DNA from: Mesobacterium pallidum
GTDB lineage: Bacteria > Pseudomonadota > Alphaproteobacteria > Rhodobacterales > Rhodobacteraceae
DNA: 64,000 nt
NCBI RefSeq assembly: GCF_019966535.1
Contig: NZ_JAIMID010000015.1
Location: 62,001-126,000, forward strand
Direction of reading: 5' to 3'
Each line of letters begins with the position of its first letter. Within the stretch, counting starts at the first letter, position 1. Below the pieces are notes generated by a model, which worked only from the letters and a program-made list of their open reading frames with translations, was not told the DNA's origin and did no database searches. The translations under genes were made by a program, and so were the position numbers. Positions 56,742 through 64,000 of the stretch are shown here, piece after piece.

Positions 56742-56870
56742 GGCCGCCCCGATTGCCCGAAGCCAAAGGCGAGACCCGGGGAGGCGGGTTGCCGCCCTTG
56801 CCATATGACACCACTCCTTTAGTGTCCCTGCACGCCAGAAATACGGCGCGCGAACGAAGGGACAGGACAC

Positions 56871-57989
56871 ATGGCAACCTACTTCTACCGCAGGTTGGCG
56901 GAGGAAATCCGTGACCTTGGCGGGATGCACAACGCACACCTGCATCTCGACCGGGCCAATACGCTCGAGGATGGTTTCGTCGATCACGGTCGGCTCTCCG
57001 TGCTCGCCAGTTCCCACATCTCGCTGCAGAAGAAACACGCGCTGATCCAGACAGTGCACGAGGGGCCGGCCTATGACCGGGACAACCTGCTGGGCCGGGT
57101 GTCGGACACGGTGGACGAGATGATCGCCGTCAACACCACGCTGGCCGACACCATGGTCGACGTGACCCCGGACCGGGTCGGCACCGATGCACTGGACTGG
57201 GTGATGGACTATGCCGCCAGCGTGACGGACCGCATCAGGATCCGCGCCGCCGCCTACACGCCGCTGGGGTTCCGTGACAGCGAACCCGAACGTTGGCGCA
57301 TCTTCGAGGAGGGCGTCGCCAAGGCGGATTTCATCGGCTCCCTGCCCGAGGCGGACGATGTCGGCGACTATCCCGAAAACATCGGGTTCGAGGAGCATTG
57401 CACCCGCATGCTCGACCTCGCCAAGCGCACCGGCAAGATGGTCCATGTCCACACCGACCAGCGCAACGTGCCGGGCGAGGACGGGACCGAGCGGCTGATC
57501 CGCGTGATGCGCCGCGAGACCGGCGCGATGAGCGACGCCGATGGCCAGCCGCTGATCTGGGCGGTGCACATGATCTCGCCCTCGACCTACGACGATGCCC
57601 GCTGGCAGGCCTTCGTCGAGGGCATGCTCGAATGCAACATCGGCGTGATCTCCTGCCCCTCGGCGGCGATCGGGATGCGCCAGATCCGCCCGGTGATGAC
57701 GCCGAATTACAACTCGATCCCTCGGATCCTCGAGCTGGCCGCCGCCGGGGTGCCGATCCGGCTGGGGTCGGACAACGTGGCCGACATGTGCTCGCCTTCG
57801 ACCACGGCGAACCTGGTGGACGAGGTCTTCACACTCTCGGGCGCGATCCGTTACTACGAGCCGCATATCCTGGCCAAGTTCGCCGCCGGCAAGCCGCTGA
57901 CCGATGGCGAGCGGCAGGAAATCATCGACCACCTGGAAAAGAACGATGAAGAGATTGCGAAAGTGGTTCGGCGCTGGGCCGACGCCTGA
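56871..57989 (+). CDS. Amidohydrolase-superfamily deaminase/hydrolase
   Basis: A 372-residue metal-dependent hydrolase. Metal ligands of the amidohydrolase fold are visible: HNAHLHLDRANT (His-x-His at the end of strand 1), MVHVHTDQRN, WAVHMISPST and the final Asp in IRLGSDNVADMC. The arrangement is closest to cytosine deaminase/AtzC-like and adenosine deaminase-like enzymes, but the substrate is unknown. The start has AGGAC seven bases upstream. The P450 gene begins 44 bases before this stop, so the two form an operon and may act on the same compound. A weak promoter-like TTGCCA lies near 56798. Confidence 0.8.
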   Translation: MATYFYRRLAEEIRDLGGMHNAHLHLDRANTLEDGFVDHGRLSVLASSHISLQKKHALIQTVHEGPAYDRDNLLGRVSDTVDEMIAVNTTLADTMVDVTPDRVGTDALDWVMDYAASVTDRIRIRAAAYTPLGFRDSEPERWRIFEEGVAKADFIGSLPEADDVGDYPENIGFEEHCTRMLDLAKRTGKMVHVHTDQRNVPGEDGTERLIRVMRRETGAMSDADGQPLIWAVHMISPSTYDDARWQAFVEGMLECNIGVISCPSAAIGMRQIRPVMTPNYNSIPRILELAAAGVPIRLGSDNVADMCSPSTTANLVDEVFTLSGAIRYYEPHILAKFAAGKPLTDGERQEIIDHLEKNDEEIAKVVRRWADA

Positions 57990-59184
57990 GCCCGCGATCG
58001 ACCTCGCCCAGCCGGTCGACCTGCTGGGCGCCGGGTTCCTGGCCGATCCCTACCCCACCTGGGCCGCGCTGCGCGCGCGCCTGCCGCTCGCCCCGGTCGC
58101 GGGCGGGGGCTACATCCTGACGCGCCACGCGGATATCAAGGCGGCCTTTTCCGACGACAGCCTCGGCAATGCCCCGTCGCGGTTTTCCGTCCTGGCGCCG
58201 CGCAACCGCGAGAAATACGCGGCCGCTGACCTGGCCGCGCATATTCCGCCCTTCCTCGACATGCCCGGCCACCGCCTGCCGCGGCAGGCGCTGACGCGCG
58301 CTTTCTTCAACACGTTCAAACCCTTCGCGACGCAGGTCGAAGAAGAGGCCGAGGCCATCCTGGCCGCCGCGCCGCGCGACGGCGCCTTTGACTTGATCGA
58401 GACTGTCAGCTCGCCGTTTTCCGTCCGGGTCATGGCGCGGTTTGTCGGGCTCGATGCGGATGTCGCGACGCTGAAGGCGGCCACGCAGGCCTTCTTTCAC
58501 CTCTTCGCGCCGATCCGCGACCCGGCCGCCTTTGCCGAGACCAACGCGCAGCTTGCCGCGGTCCGGGCGCTGGTGGCCGACCAGTTGGCCGCCCGCCGTG
58601 CAGATGGACGGCCCTGCCTGCTGACCCATCTGGCGGCCTTCCAGCAGGATGCGCCCGACCTGACCGATGCGCAGATCGTCGACAACGCGATCCTGGTCTT
58701 CGCCGACGGGGTCGAGAACATTGAGGCCGGGGCCGCCACGCTCCTGCGGCTGGTCGCGCGCGAGGGCATCGGCCAACAGGTCGCGTCCGGCGCACTGGAT
58801 GCAGAGGCGGTGGTGCGCGAGGGCCTGCGGCTCGACAGTCCCGGCCAGGTCATCCCCCGCGTCGCCCGCGCGGACACCACGTTGCACGACACCCCGATCC
58901 CGGCCGGCACGCCGGTCTTCCTGGCGCTGGCCGCAGCCAATCGCGACCCGGATGCCTTTGACGACCCGGACGTCTTCCGGCCCGGGCGCGCGGGCGATCC
59001 GGTAATCTTTGGCCAGGGCCGGCACCGCTGCATCGGCGAACAGCTGGGCGTGCTGCAGTTGCGTGTCCTGCTGACGGCCATGTTGCGGTCGGGACTGAGC
59101 GACGCGGCGCCCGGCAGTCCGCTTGGCTACCAGCCGCGCTTTGGCCATCGCTGGCCCAAGGCGATGGCGGTCACTTTCGGCTGA
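57946..59184 (+). CDS. Cytochrome P450 with altered I-helix motif
   Basis: A 412-residue soluble bacterial P450. The heme-binding loop is FGQGRHRCIGEQLG with Cys362 as axial ligand, and the K-helix has EGLR (ExxR). The I-helix, where AGxDT normally supplies the acid/alcohol pair for O2 activation, reads FADGVENIEAGAA: the Glu is kept but the Thr is replaced by Asn. Such changes occur in P450s with unusual chemistry or substrate-assisted catalysis. ATG 57946 with GGAAAAG upstream overlaps the amidohydrolase gene. The 3' end overlaps the convergent NRPS-like gene by 14 bases. No ferredoxin partner is nearby. Confidence 0.88.
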   Translation: MKRLRKWFGAGPTPEPAIDLAQPVDLLGAGFLADPYPTWAALRARLPLAPVAGGGYILTRHADIKAAFSDDSLGNAPSRFSVLAPRNREKYAAADLAAHIPPFLDMPGHRLPRQALTRAFFNTFKPFATQVEEEAEAILAAAPRDGAFDLIETVSSPFSVRVMARFVGLDADVATLKAATQAFFHLFAPIRDPAAFAETNAQLAAVRALVADQLAARRADGRPCLLTHLAAFQQDAPDLTDAQIVDNAILVFADGVENIEAGAATLLRLVAREGIGQQVASGALDAEAVVREGLRLDSPGQVIPRVARADTTLHDTPIPAGTPVFLALAAANRDPDAFDDPDVFRPGRAGDPVIFGQGRHRCIGEQLGVLQLRVLLTAMLRSGLSDAAPGSPLGYQPRFGHRWPKAMAVTFG

Positions 59185-61948
59185 AGGCGCGGGGCCAGAC
59201 CAGGCGCAACCGGCGTTTTCCGGGTGCGCGTTCGAACTGGGCAATGCCGGCGTCGGTCATCGTGGCCCGCAGGACCAGCGGAAGCCCGACCGCCGGCATG
59301 TCGATCGTGATCGTGGTTTCAAACAGGGCGCCGGGCGCCACCGGCTCAAGCAGCGGCCCCCACCCCAGGGCATTCGTGCGCGGCGGGCCGTCCAGGTTGT
59401 GCAGCCGCAGAACCAACCCCAGGCCGCTTTGCGCGCTAGGCTGCCAGGTTTCCGAAGAGAGGTTCCGCACCCGTGCCCGGACCGTCAGCGGCGCGCCCGG
59501 CCGGAAGGTCCAGGGTGCCGACAACCGGATGCGGGCCTTGTAGGCGCGGCTGCGCTCGGCCAGGGGGGCCGCGCTGCCGGCGGCCGGCTGCGGCAGCGGC
59601 GCGCCACCGAGGTGCTGTTGCAGCACGCGGCGCATGGTGTCCATCGACGCGGCATCATGAAAGGCGCGTTCGTGACGTCCGGCGACGGGCTCGACCCGGC
59701 TGCCGACCGGATGCAGCACCTTCAGCGCATATTCGGGATGCATATACGAGGAATAGGGAGAGTAGCGCCGCGCCTCGGTCCCGAAATGCAGCACCGGGTA
59801 GCGGCTGGGTTCGGGGAACCAATGGTCGATGCTGACGAACAGGGCGATCTCGCGCCCGGCCGCCTCGATATGGCGCGCGGCCATGCGCATCACCTTGCCC
59901 CCCTCGCAGAATCCGCCGATGTGCAGCGGGCCTTCGGGCTGGATCGCCATCATGTCTTGCGCATAGATCGCCGCCAGTCGTTCGGTTTCCTCGGGGCTGC
60001 GTTCCTCGTAGCCCCAGGCCGAGCGGAGGGCGTAATAGGGACGGTCGGGTTCCACGAGGCTGCGCAGCGCCTTGACGAAGCCTTGCGAGCAGAAGAACAG
60101 CGGTGGCCGCGTGCCGACGGTGCCAAGCCCGAGGACCAGCTTGCGCGGACCGACCCGCTGGCCCGGCCAGCCGACCGAGACCTCGCGGATGTAGCGCACC
60201 AGCGGGTCCTCTTCCTCGGGCGCCGCGCCGGCGCTGTCGTCCAGCCGCGCGACGAAGGCGCCGAAGCGGGGGGCTTCGAACAGCAGGTTGTCGGGGATCG
60301 GGCGGCCAAGGCGGTCGCGCAGGTTGGACAGGAACTCCATCGCCGAAAGGCTGTCGCCGCCCGCGTCAAAGAAATCCTCGTCATCCGCAGGCGGCGGGGC
60401 CTTGAGCACGCTCTGCCAGGTCTCGGCCACCACGGCGGCGGTGCCGGTGCGGGGCGCGGCGGTGTCGCCGGCCAGCGCCGTGACCAGCCCGCGCTTGTTG
60501 ATCTTGCCCGAGCCGAGGCGCGGCAGCGCCTCCAGCACATGGATGCGGCGGGGGCGCTTGAACTCGGCCAGGCTGCCGCGCAGGGCATCGAGCATCTGCA
60601 TTTCGTCCAGCACCGCGCCGGGCGCGGCGACGACGGCCAGCCCGACCTGTTCGCCCAGCGTCGGATGCGGGTCGGCATAGGCCGCCGCCTCGGCCACGCC
60701 GGGCAGGGCCAGCGCCGCGCGCTCGACCTCGAGCGGAGAGATCTTTTCGCCGCCACGGTTGATCATCTCTTTCAGGCGGCCCGACAGGAACAGGTAGCCG
60801 TCCGCATCGAGCCGGCCGAGGTCGCCGGTGCGCAGCCAGGGCCCGTGGAAATGCTCGGCCCGGTCGGTGGTCTCGTAGCCGGTGGTGACCGTGGGGCCGC
60901 GCACGCAGACCTCGCCCTCGGCCCCCTGCGGCAGGGGCGTGCCGGTGCCGTCGAGGATCGCCACATCGGGGCCGGCGGCCGGCCCGACCGAGCCGGGCTT
61001 GCGCGAGCCAGGCGGCAGCGGGTTCGAACAGATCTGCCCTGCGGTTTCGGTCATGCCGTACATCTGGATGATCGGCAGCCCGCCCAGGCGCGTTTCGGCC
61101 GCCGCATGCGCCACGGGCGACAGATCGGACGAGACGGAGCGGAGGAAGCGCAGGTGGGTCGCCGCGTCTGAAAGCTCCCCGCCCTCGGCCAGCAAGCGGG
61201 TCAGCATGGTGGGGACCAGCTGCGCCCAGGTCACACCGTCTTGCCGCATGGCGCGGATCAGCGAGGCAGGCGTCGGATCGGGCGCGACATGCACCGCGCC
61301 GCCCGCGCCGAGCGGGGCGAGGAACAGGTCGACGATGGCGCCGACATGGAACATGGGCAGGGCATGCAGGGCGCGGTCGCGCGGCCCCAGCTCGAGCGTG
61401 GCCGCGATGTTGCGGGCCGAGGCCAGCATCTGCGGCAGGCTCAGGGGCACCCGCTTGGGCGCACCGGTCGAGCCGGAGGTCAGCAGAACGAGGCCGGGCT
61501 GGCGGTTGCCGGGTGCGCGCAGGGGGCGATCGGCCGTCACATCGACACCAAGCCCGCCGGACAGCGTCAGCCCCAGCAGCGGGCGGTCCAGCGCGCGGGC
61601 CAGGGCCTGCGCGGCGTCGTCCCCGGCGCGGGCGAGCAACGCATCGACGCCGGCGGCCTGGCATTGCGTCGTCAGCTCGGCCGCCGTCAACGCGCCGTTC
61701 AGCGGCAGGACCGACGCGCGGGTCACGAGGCCCAGAAGCGTAACCAGCGTGGCCGGGTGGTCGGGCAGCAGCAGGCCGATGCGGTGCCCCTGCTGCACGC
61801 CTGCCGCATCCAGCGCGGCCTCCAGCCCGGCCAGCGCCGACAGGATGTCGTCGCGCGACGCCGCGCCGCCGGGCCAGGTCAGCGCGGCGGCGGGCAGCGT
61901 TTCGGGCAGCAACTCTGCCAGCAATCCGGTCGTGGTGTCGCGCGCCAT
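59171..61948 (-). CDS. NRPS-like protein: adenylation - carrier - thioesterase (Cys) - beta-sandwich
   Basis: A 925-residue single-module enzyme. Adenylation motifs appear in order: LLTSGSTGAPKRVPLS, MYGMTETAG, LRTGDLG, GRLKEMINRGGEKISP and GSGKINKRG. The carrier site is DAGGDSLSAM with Ser533 for phosphopantetheine. The thioesterase-like domain has GGFCEGG with Cys681 in place of the usual Ser, and a later GRHERAF as the likely catalytic His. The last ~110 residues (FRPGAPLTVRARVRNLSSET and on) form an Ig-like beta-sandwich of unknown role. There is no condensation domain, so it probably activates one acid and releases it by hydrolysis or transfer. It follows the aminotransferase by 49 bases and is probably in its operon. 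Confidence 0.85.
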   Translation of the reverse strand: MARDTTTGLLAELLPETLPAAALTWPGGAASRDDILSALAGLEAALDAAGVQQGHRIGLLLPDHPATLVTLLGLVTRASVLPLNGALTAAELTTQCQAAGVDALLARAGDDAAQALARALDRPLLGLTLSGGLGVDVTADRPLRAPGNRQPGLVLLTSGSTGAPKRVPLSLPQMLASARNIAATLELGPRDRALHALPMFHVGAIVDLFLAPLGAGGAVHVAPDPTPASLIRAMRQDGVTWAQLVPTMLTRLLAEGGELSDAATHLRFLRSVSSDLSPVAHAAAETRLGGLPIIQMYGMTETAGQICSNPLPPGSRKPGSVGPAAGPDVAILDGTGTPLPQGAEGEVCVRGPTVTTGYETTDRAEHFHGPWLRTGDLGRLDADGYLFLSGRLKEMINRGGEKISPLEVERAALALPGVAEAAAYADPHPTLGEQVGLAVVAAPGAVLDEMQMLDALRGSLAEFKRPRRIHVLEALPRLGSGKINKRGLVTALAGDTAAPRTGTAAVVAETWQSVLKAPPPADDEDFFDAGGDSLSAMEFLSNLRDRLGRPIPDNLLFEAPRFGAFVARLDDSAGAAPEEEDPLVRYIREVSVGWPGQRVGPRKLVLGLGTVGTRPPLFFCSQGFVKALRSLVEPDRPYYALRSAWGYEERSPEETERLAAIYAQDMMAIQPEGPLHIGGFCEGGKVMRMAARHIEAAGREIALFVSIDHWFPEPSRYPVLHFGTEARRYSPYSSYMHPEYALKVLHPVGSRVEPVAGRHERAFHDAASMDTMRRVLQQHLGGAPLPQPAAGSAAPLAERSRAYKARIRLSAPWTFRPGAPLTVRARVRNLSSETWQPSAQSGLGLVLRLHNLDGPPRTNALGWGPLLEPVAPGALFETTITIDMPAVGLPLVLRATMTDAGIAQFERAPGKRRLRLVWPRAFSRK

Positions 61949-61997
61949 GCCTTGCCCCTGGTTTCGCCGCCAAAGCCTAGCAGACAGGCGCGGGGCC

Positions 61998-63251
61998 TCA
62001 ACCCCGCGTGATCTCGCGCATGGCGGCGAGGAAGGCCGCGACCTCGTCCTCGGTGTTGTAATGGCACAGTGACACGCGCAGGCAGGATTGCAGGCCCAGC
62101 GGGGTGAGGATGTTGCCCGAGTAGTGATCGGCCTTGCGGGCATGGGTGCGGATGCCCCGCTCGCGCAGCGCGCTGACCAGGTCCTCGCCGGTCATGCCAT
62201 CGACCACCAGCGACACCAGCCCCTCGCGCAGGGGGTTGTCCACGCCGCCCAGGATCGTGACGCCGGGCAGGTCGGCGAGCCCGGCCTGGTTGCGGACGCC
62301 GTGCAGCATGGCCTGGGTCAGGTCCGCCTCATGCGCGTGGATCGCGTGGCCGGCGGCCAGGATGCGCGCGCGGCGGTCGGTCTCGTCGCTGACCTCGCTG
62401 CCCAGCCAGTCGAGGTAGTCGACCACGTCCGAGAAGGTCGCGTAGGAGCCGGTGTCGCGCGTGCCCAGCTCCCACTGCCCCTCGGGCGCGCCGGTCAGGG
62501 CGTTGGTGGGCAGGGCGGCAAGCCGGTCCGACAGCCAGGCGAGGCCGTAGCCGTGGCGCGAAAACGCCTTGTAGGGCGAGATCACGTAGCCGTCGATATC
62601 GTAGCGGTCGATCTCGACCAGCCCGTGCGCGGCGTGCTGGATGCCGTCGACGATGATGAAACACTCGGGCGCCACGGCGCGAATCGCGGCGGCGATGGCG
62701 GCCACGTCCACGGCCATCCCGGTCACGGGCGAGGTGTGCAGGATCGTGGCCACCCGCGTCTCGGGCGTGATTTCGGGCGCGTAATCCTCGGCAAGGACCG
62801 ATCCGCGCGCGTCGTCATGGGCGACCTGCACATAGGGCTTGCCCGCGACCCCCGCCCAGCGGCGGCAGGCCGAGGCCGAGGCGGGGTGTTCCAGCGTCGA
62901 GCCCAGCACCACGCCATGCGGCGTGCCAAGACAGGCGGCCGAGATCAGGCGGAACAGCAGCTCGGTCCCGCTTTCGCCGGTGATGATCTTGCCCGACGTC
63001 GCACCGAAAAAGGTCAGCGCATCGCCCCGCGCCTTGTCGATCACCCGCACCAGTTCCTTGGCCATCGGGTTGTCACGGCCCTGGTTGTCGGGAATCGCGG
63101 CATAGGTCGTCGTGGTCTCGACCACCGATTTCAGCGTCAGCGCGCCGCCCGCGTTCTCGAAGAAGATGCGCGGCCCGCTGAACGGGTCGCTGTCCACATG
63201 GGCGAATCTGTCCCGCACGCGGGTGATGAGGGTGGGGTCCTGGCCAAGCAT
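61998..63251 (-). CDS. Class V aminotransferase / cysteine desulfurase-like PLP enzyme
   Basis: A 417-residue PLP-dependent enzyme of fold type I. The Schiff-base Lys is in VISPYKAFSRHGYG (Lys228). The PLP-ring Asp/His region is FIIVDGIQHAAHG, and the N-terminal FFENAGGALTLKSVVE is typical of class V enzymes. The C-terminal domain ends in RVSLCHYNTEDEVAAFLAAM. Desulfurase, selenocysteine lyase or aminotransferase activity cannot be separated from the sequence. The start at 63251 has GGAGGA six bases upstream. Co-transcription with the NRPS-like gene suggests it provides or modifies the acid that enzyme activates. Confidence 0.83.
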   Translation of the reverse strand: MLGQDPTLITRVRDRFAHVDSDPFSGPRIFFENAGGALTLKSVVETTTTYAAIPDNQGRDNPMAKELVRVIDKARGDALTFFGATSGKIITGESGTELLFRLISAACLGTPHGVVLGSTLEHPASASACRRWAGVAGKPYVQVAHDDARGSVLAEDYAPEITPETRVATILHTSPVTGMAVDVAAIAAAIRAVAPECFIIVDGIQHAAHGLVEIDRYDIDGYVISPYKAFSRHGYGLAWLSDRLAALPTNALTGAPEGQWELGTRDTGSYATFSDVVDYLDWLGSEVSDETDRRARILAAGHAIHAHEADLTQAMLHGVRNQAGLADLPGVTILGGVDNPLREGLVSLVVDGMTGEDLVSALRERGIRTHARKADHYSGNILTPLGLQSCLRVSLCHYNTEDEVAAFLAAMREITRG

Positions 63252-63355
63252 GGCGTCCTCCGGGCGTTGTCCGGGGGCCGGTGTGCACCGCCCGCGCGCG
63301 CTTGTCAAAGCGTGGCTGGATATGACCGGTATTTCAGCGTTGCAGGAAAAAACTA

Positions 63356-63378
63356 AACCTGAGTGAAAAAGTCAGGTT
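63356..63378. promoter_or_regulatory. Iron-responsive operator (TGA-N9-TCA type) upstream of hemP
   Basis: AACCTGA, nine bases, TCAGGTT is a perfect 7-base inverted repeat with the TGA-N9-TCA core known for iron boxes in Rhodobacterales (Iron-Rhodo-box/RirA-like sites). It lies in an AT-rich region about 100 bases before hemP, where an iron-dependent repressor would act. It could instead be read as a small hairpin, but no T-run follows. Confidence 0.65.
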
Positions 63379-63477
63379 GACCATCCAGAGTATTTTAGTC
63401 AGAAATAAACCCATACCATCAGCCACCCCATGTCGAAACCGGAAAGGGGAAGCCAGTGCACAGCTCATGGAGTCGGC

Positions 63478-63645
63478 ATGAACCAGATTTGCAAACCCGT
63501 GCCTGCGGGCACCTTCGAGGACCAGCGTCCGATCTACCGGGCCGAGGACATCATGCGGGACGGCAACGAGGTGGCGATCACCCTTGGCGACCAAGTCTAC
63601 CGGCTGCGGGTGACGCGGGCCGGAAAGCTGATCCTGACCAAATGA
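63478..63645 (+). CDS. hemP: Hemin uptake protein HemP/HmuP
   Basis: A 55-residue protein that ends with the HemP signature: RAEDIMRDGNEVAITLGDQ, then YRLRVTRAGKLILTK at the C-terminus. HemP/HmuP is a small cytosolic factor needed for expression or function of heme uptake receptors in several Proteobacteria. ATG 63478 has GGAG five bases upstream; an in-frame ATG at 63430 would add 16 residues unlike the family. The iron box lies ~100 bases upstream. The stop overlaps the next start (ATGA), showing an operon that continues past the window. Confidence 0.88.
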   Translation: MNQICKPVPAGTFEDQRPIYRAEDIMRDGNEVAITLGDQVYRLRVTRAGKLILTK

Positions 63646-64000
63646 CCCAAGCTTCGGCCCCACGTGGTGCCGCGCCGGTCGGCCTGCTGACCGAGCTGGG
63701 CGCCTTTGAATGCGCGGCCATTCTCTACCTGCGCCTGTGGTGCGACAGCATCGAGGCGCAGCGGCAGGTCGGCGATGACTTCGCCCGCGTGCTGGGCCGG
63801 GCGCGCGGAAGAAACGCGGCCCGGTCGCTGGGCCAGCTGTGCGAGCTCTGCTCTCGCTACGGTCGGCGGCCCATGGCGCGCCATCAGGTCGGGTGCCAGT
63901 GCCTTGGCGGTGACGAAAGCTGCTTTGCGCAACTGGTGGCGGCCGCCGCGGACGGCGATCGCGACGATGCCATGATGCTGGCCGCGCTGATCGTGCGCGC
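63642..64000 (+). CDS. Uncharacterised protein downstream of hemP, C-terminally cut by the window end
   Basis: An open frame starts at ATG 63642, overlapping the hemP stop, and stays open to the window end (119 codons). The product begins MTQASAPRGAAPVGLLTELG. It has helical text (FECAAILYLRLWCDSIEAQR), then CELCSRYGRRPMARHQVGCQ and CLGGDESCF: five cysteines and a His within ~35 residues, which suggests metal or heme/iron-sulfur binding. I do not recognise the family. Coupling to hemP and the iron box argues for an iron or heme role. Confidence 0.75.
   Translation, partial: MTQASAPRGAAPVGLLTELGAFECAAILYLRLWCDSIEAQRQVGDDFARVLGRARGRNAARSLGQLCELCSRYGRRPMARHQVGCQCLGGDESCFAQLVAAAADGDRDDAMMLAALIVR

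Overview
The window looks like a chromosome segment of a marine or roseobacter-type alphaproteobacterium (Rhodobacteraceae). The grounds are very high GC with GC-rich third positions, the CCTCCGGCGGGAGTATTT-type intergenic element that I associate with this family, a TGA-N9-TCA iron box before a hemP gene, and the gene content. No tRNA, rRNA, CRISPR array, transposase or phage gene was seen.

Region 1 (1-7.05 kb) is a sugar-acid catabolism locus. A partial SDR reductase diverges from a tightly overlapping operon: zinc idonate-type dehydrogenase, LysE-type exporter, FAH-family keto-deoxy-sugar-acid dehydratase, SMP-30 lactonase, KDG kinase and D-erythronate dehydrogenase. A convergent D-2-hydroxyacid dehydrogenase follows. 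Both ends of the locus carry the same TGGTATACCA palindrome, so one GntR/FadR-type repressor, not in the window, probably controls both.

Region 2 (7.08-49.2 kb) is the outstanding part. It is one minus-strand operon, mostly joined by start/stop overlaps, that encodes an ~11,595-residue LEPR-XLL giant protein, a DUF3467 protein, a GAF-HlyD fusion, a PqqD-M50 protease-HlyD fusion and a shortened SecA paralogue. A periplasmic adaptor gene diverges from it. The giant protein carries, in order, 17 PPC-like units, 17 CARDB units, a beta-propeller, nine Ig/cadherin-like units, an RHS-like stretch with a dockerin, a second propeller, an alpha/beta-hydrolase-like segment, a long helical region, a metzincin-type zinc protease motif, PKD and cohesin/dockerin-like modules, a GGGGT linker and a C-terminal domain holding the only cysteines. 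I infer a dedicated export route for one giant extracellular protein, built from a SecA-type motor plus protease/adaptor fusions. No outer-membrane channel or ABC ATPase for it lies in the window.

Region 3 (49.3-56.7 kb) holds a methyltransferase with a regulatory domain, a second secreted protein that fuses six Hcp-like domains to RTX repeats, and a soluble globin-coupled chemoreceptor.

Region 4 (56.9-63.3 kb) is a small-molecule locus: amidohydrolase and cytochrome P450 on the plus strand, facing a class V aminotransferase and an NRPS-like protein (adenylation, carrier, thioesterase with a Cys nucleophile, beta-sandwich) on the minus strand. Region 5 (63.35-64 kb) begins an iron-regulated heme-uptake locus with hemP and a truncated downstream gene.

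All family assignments were made by eye from motifs. No database search was run.
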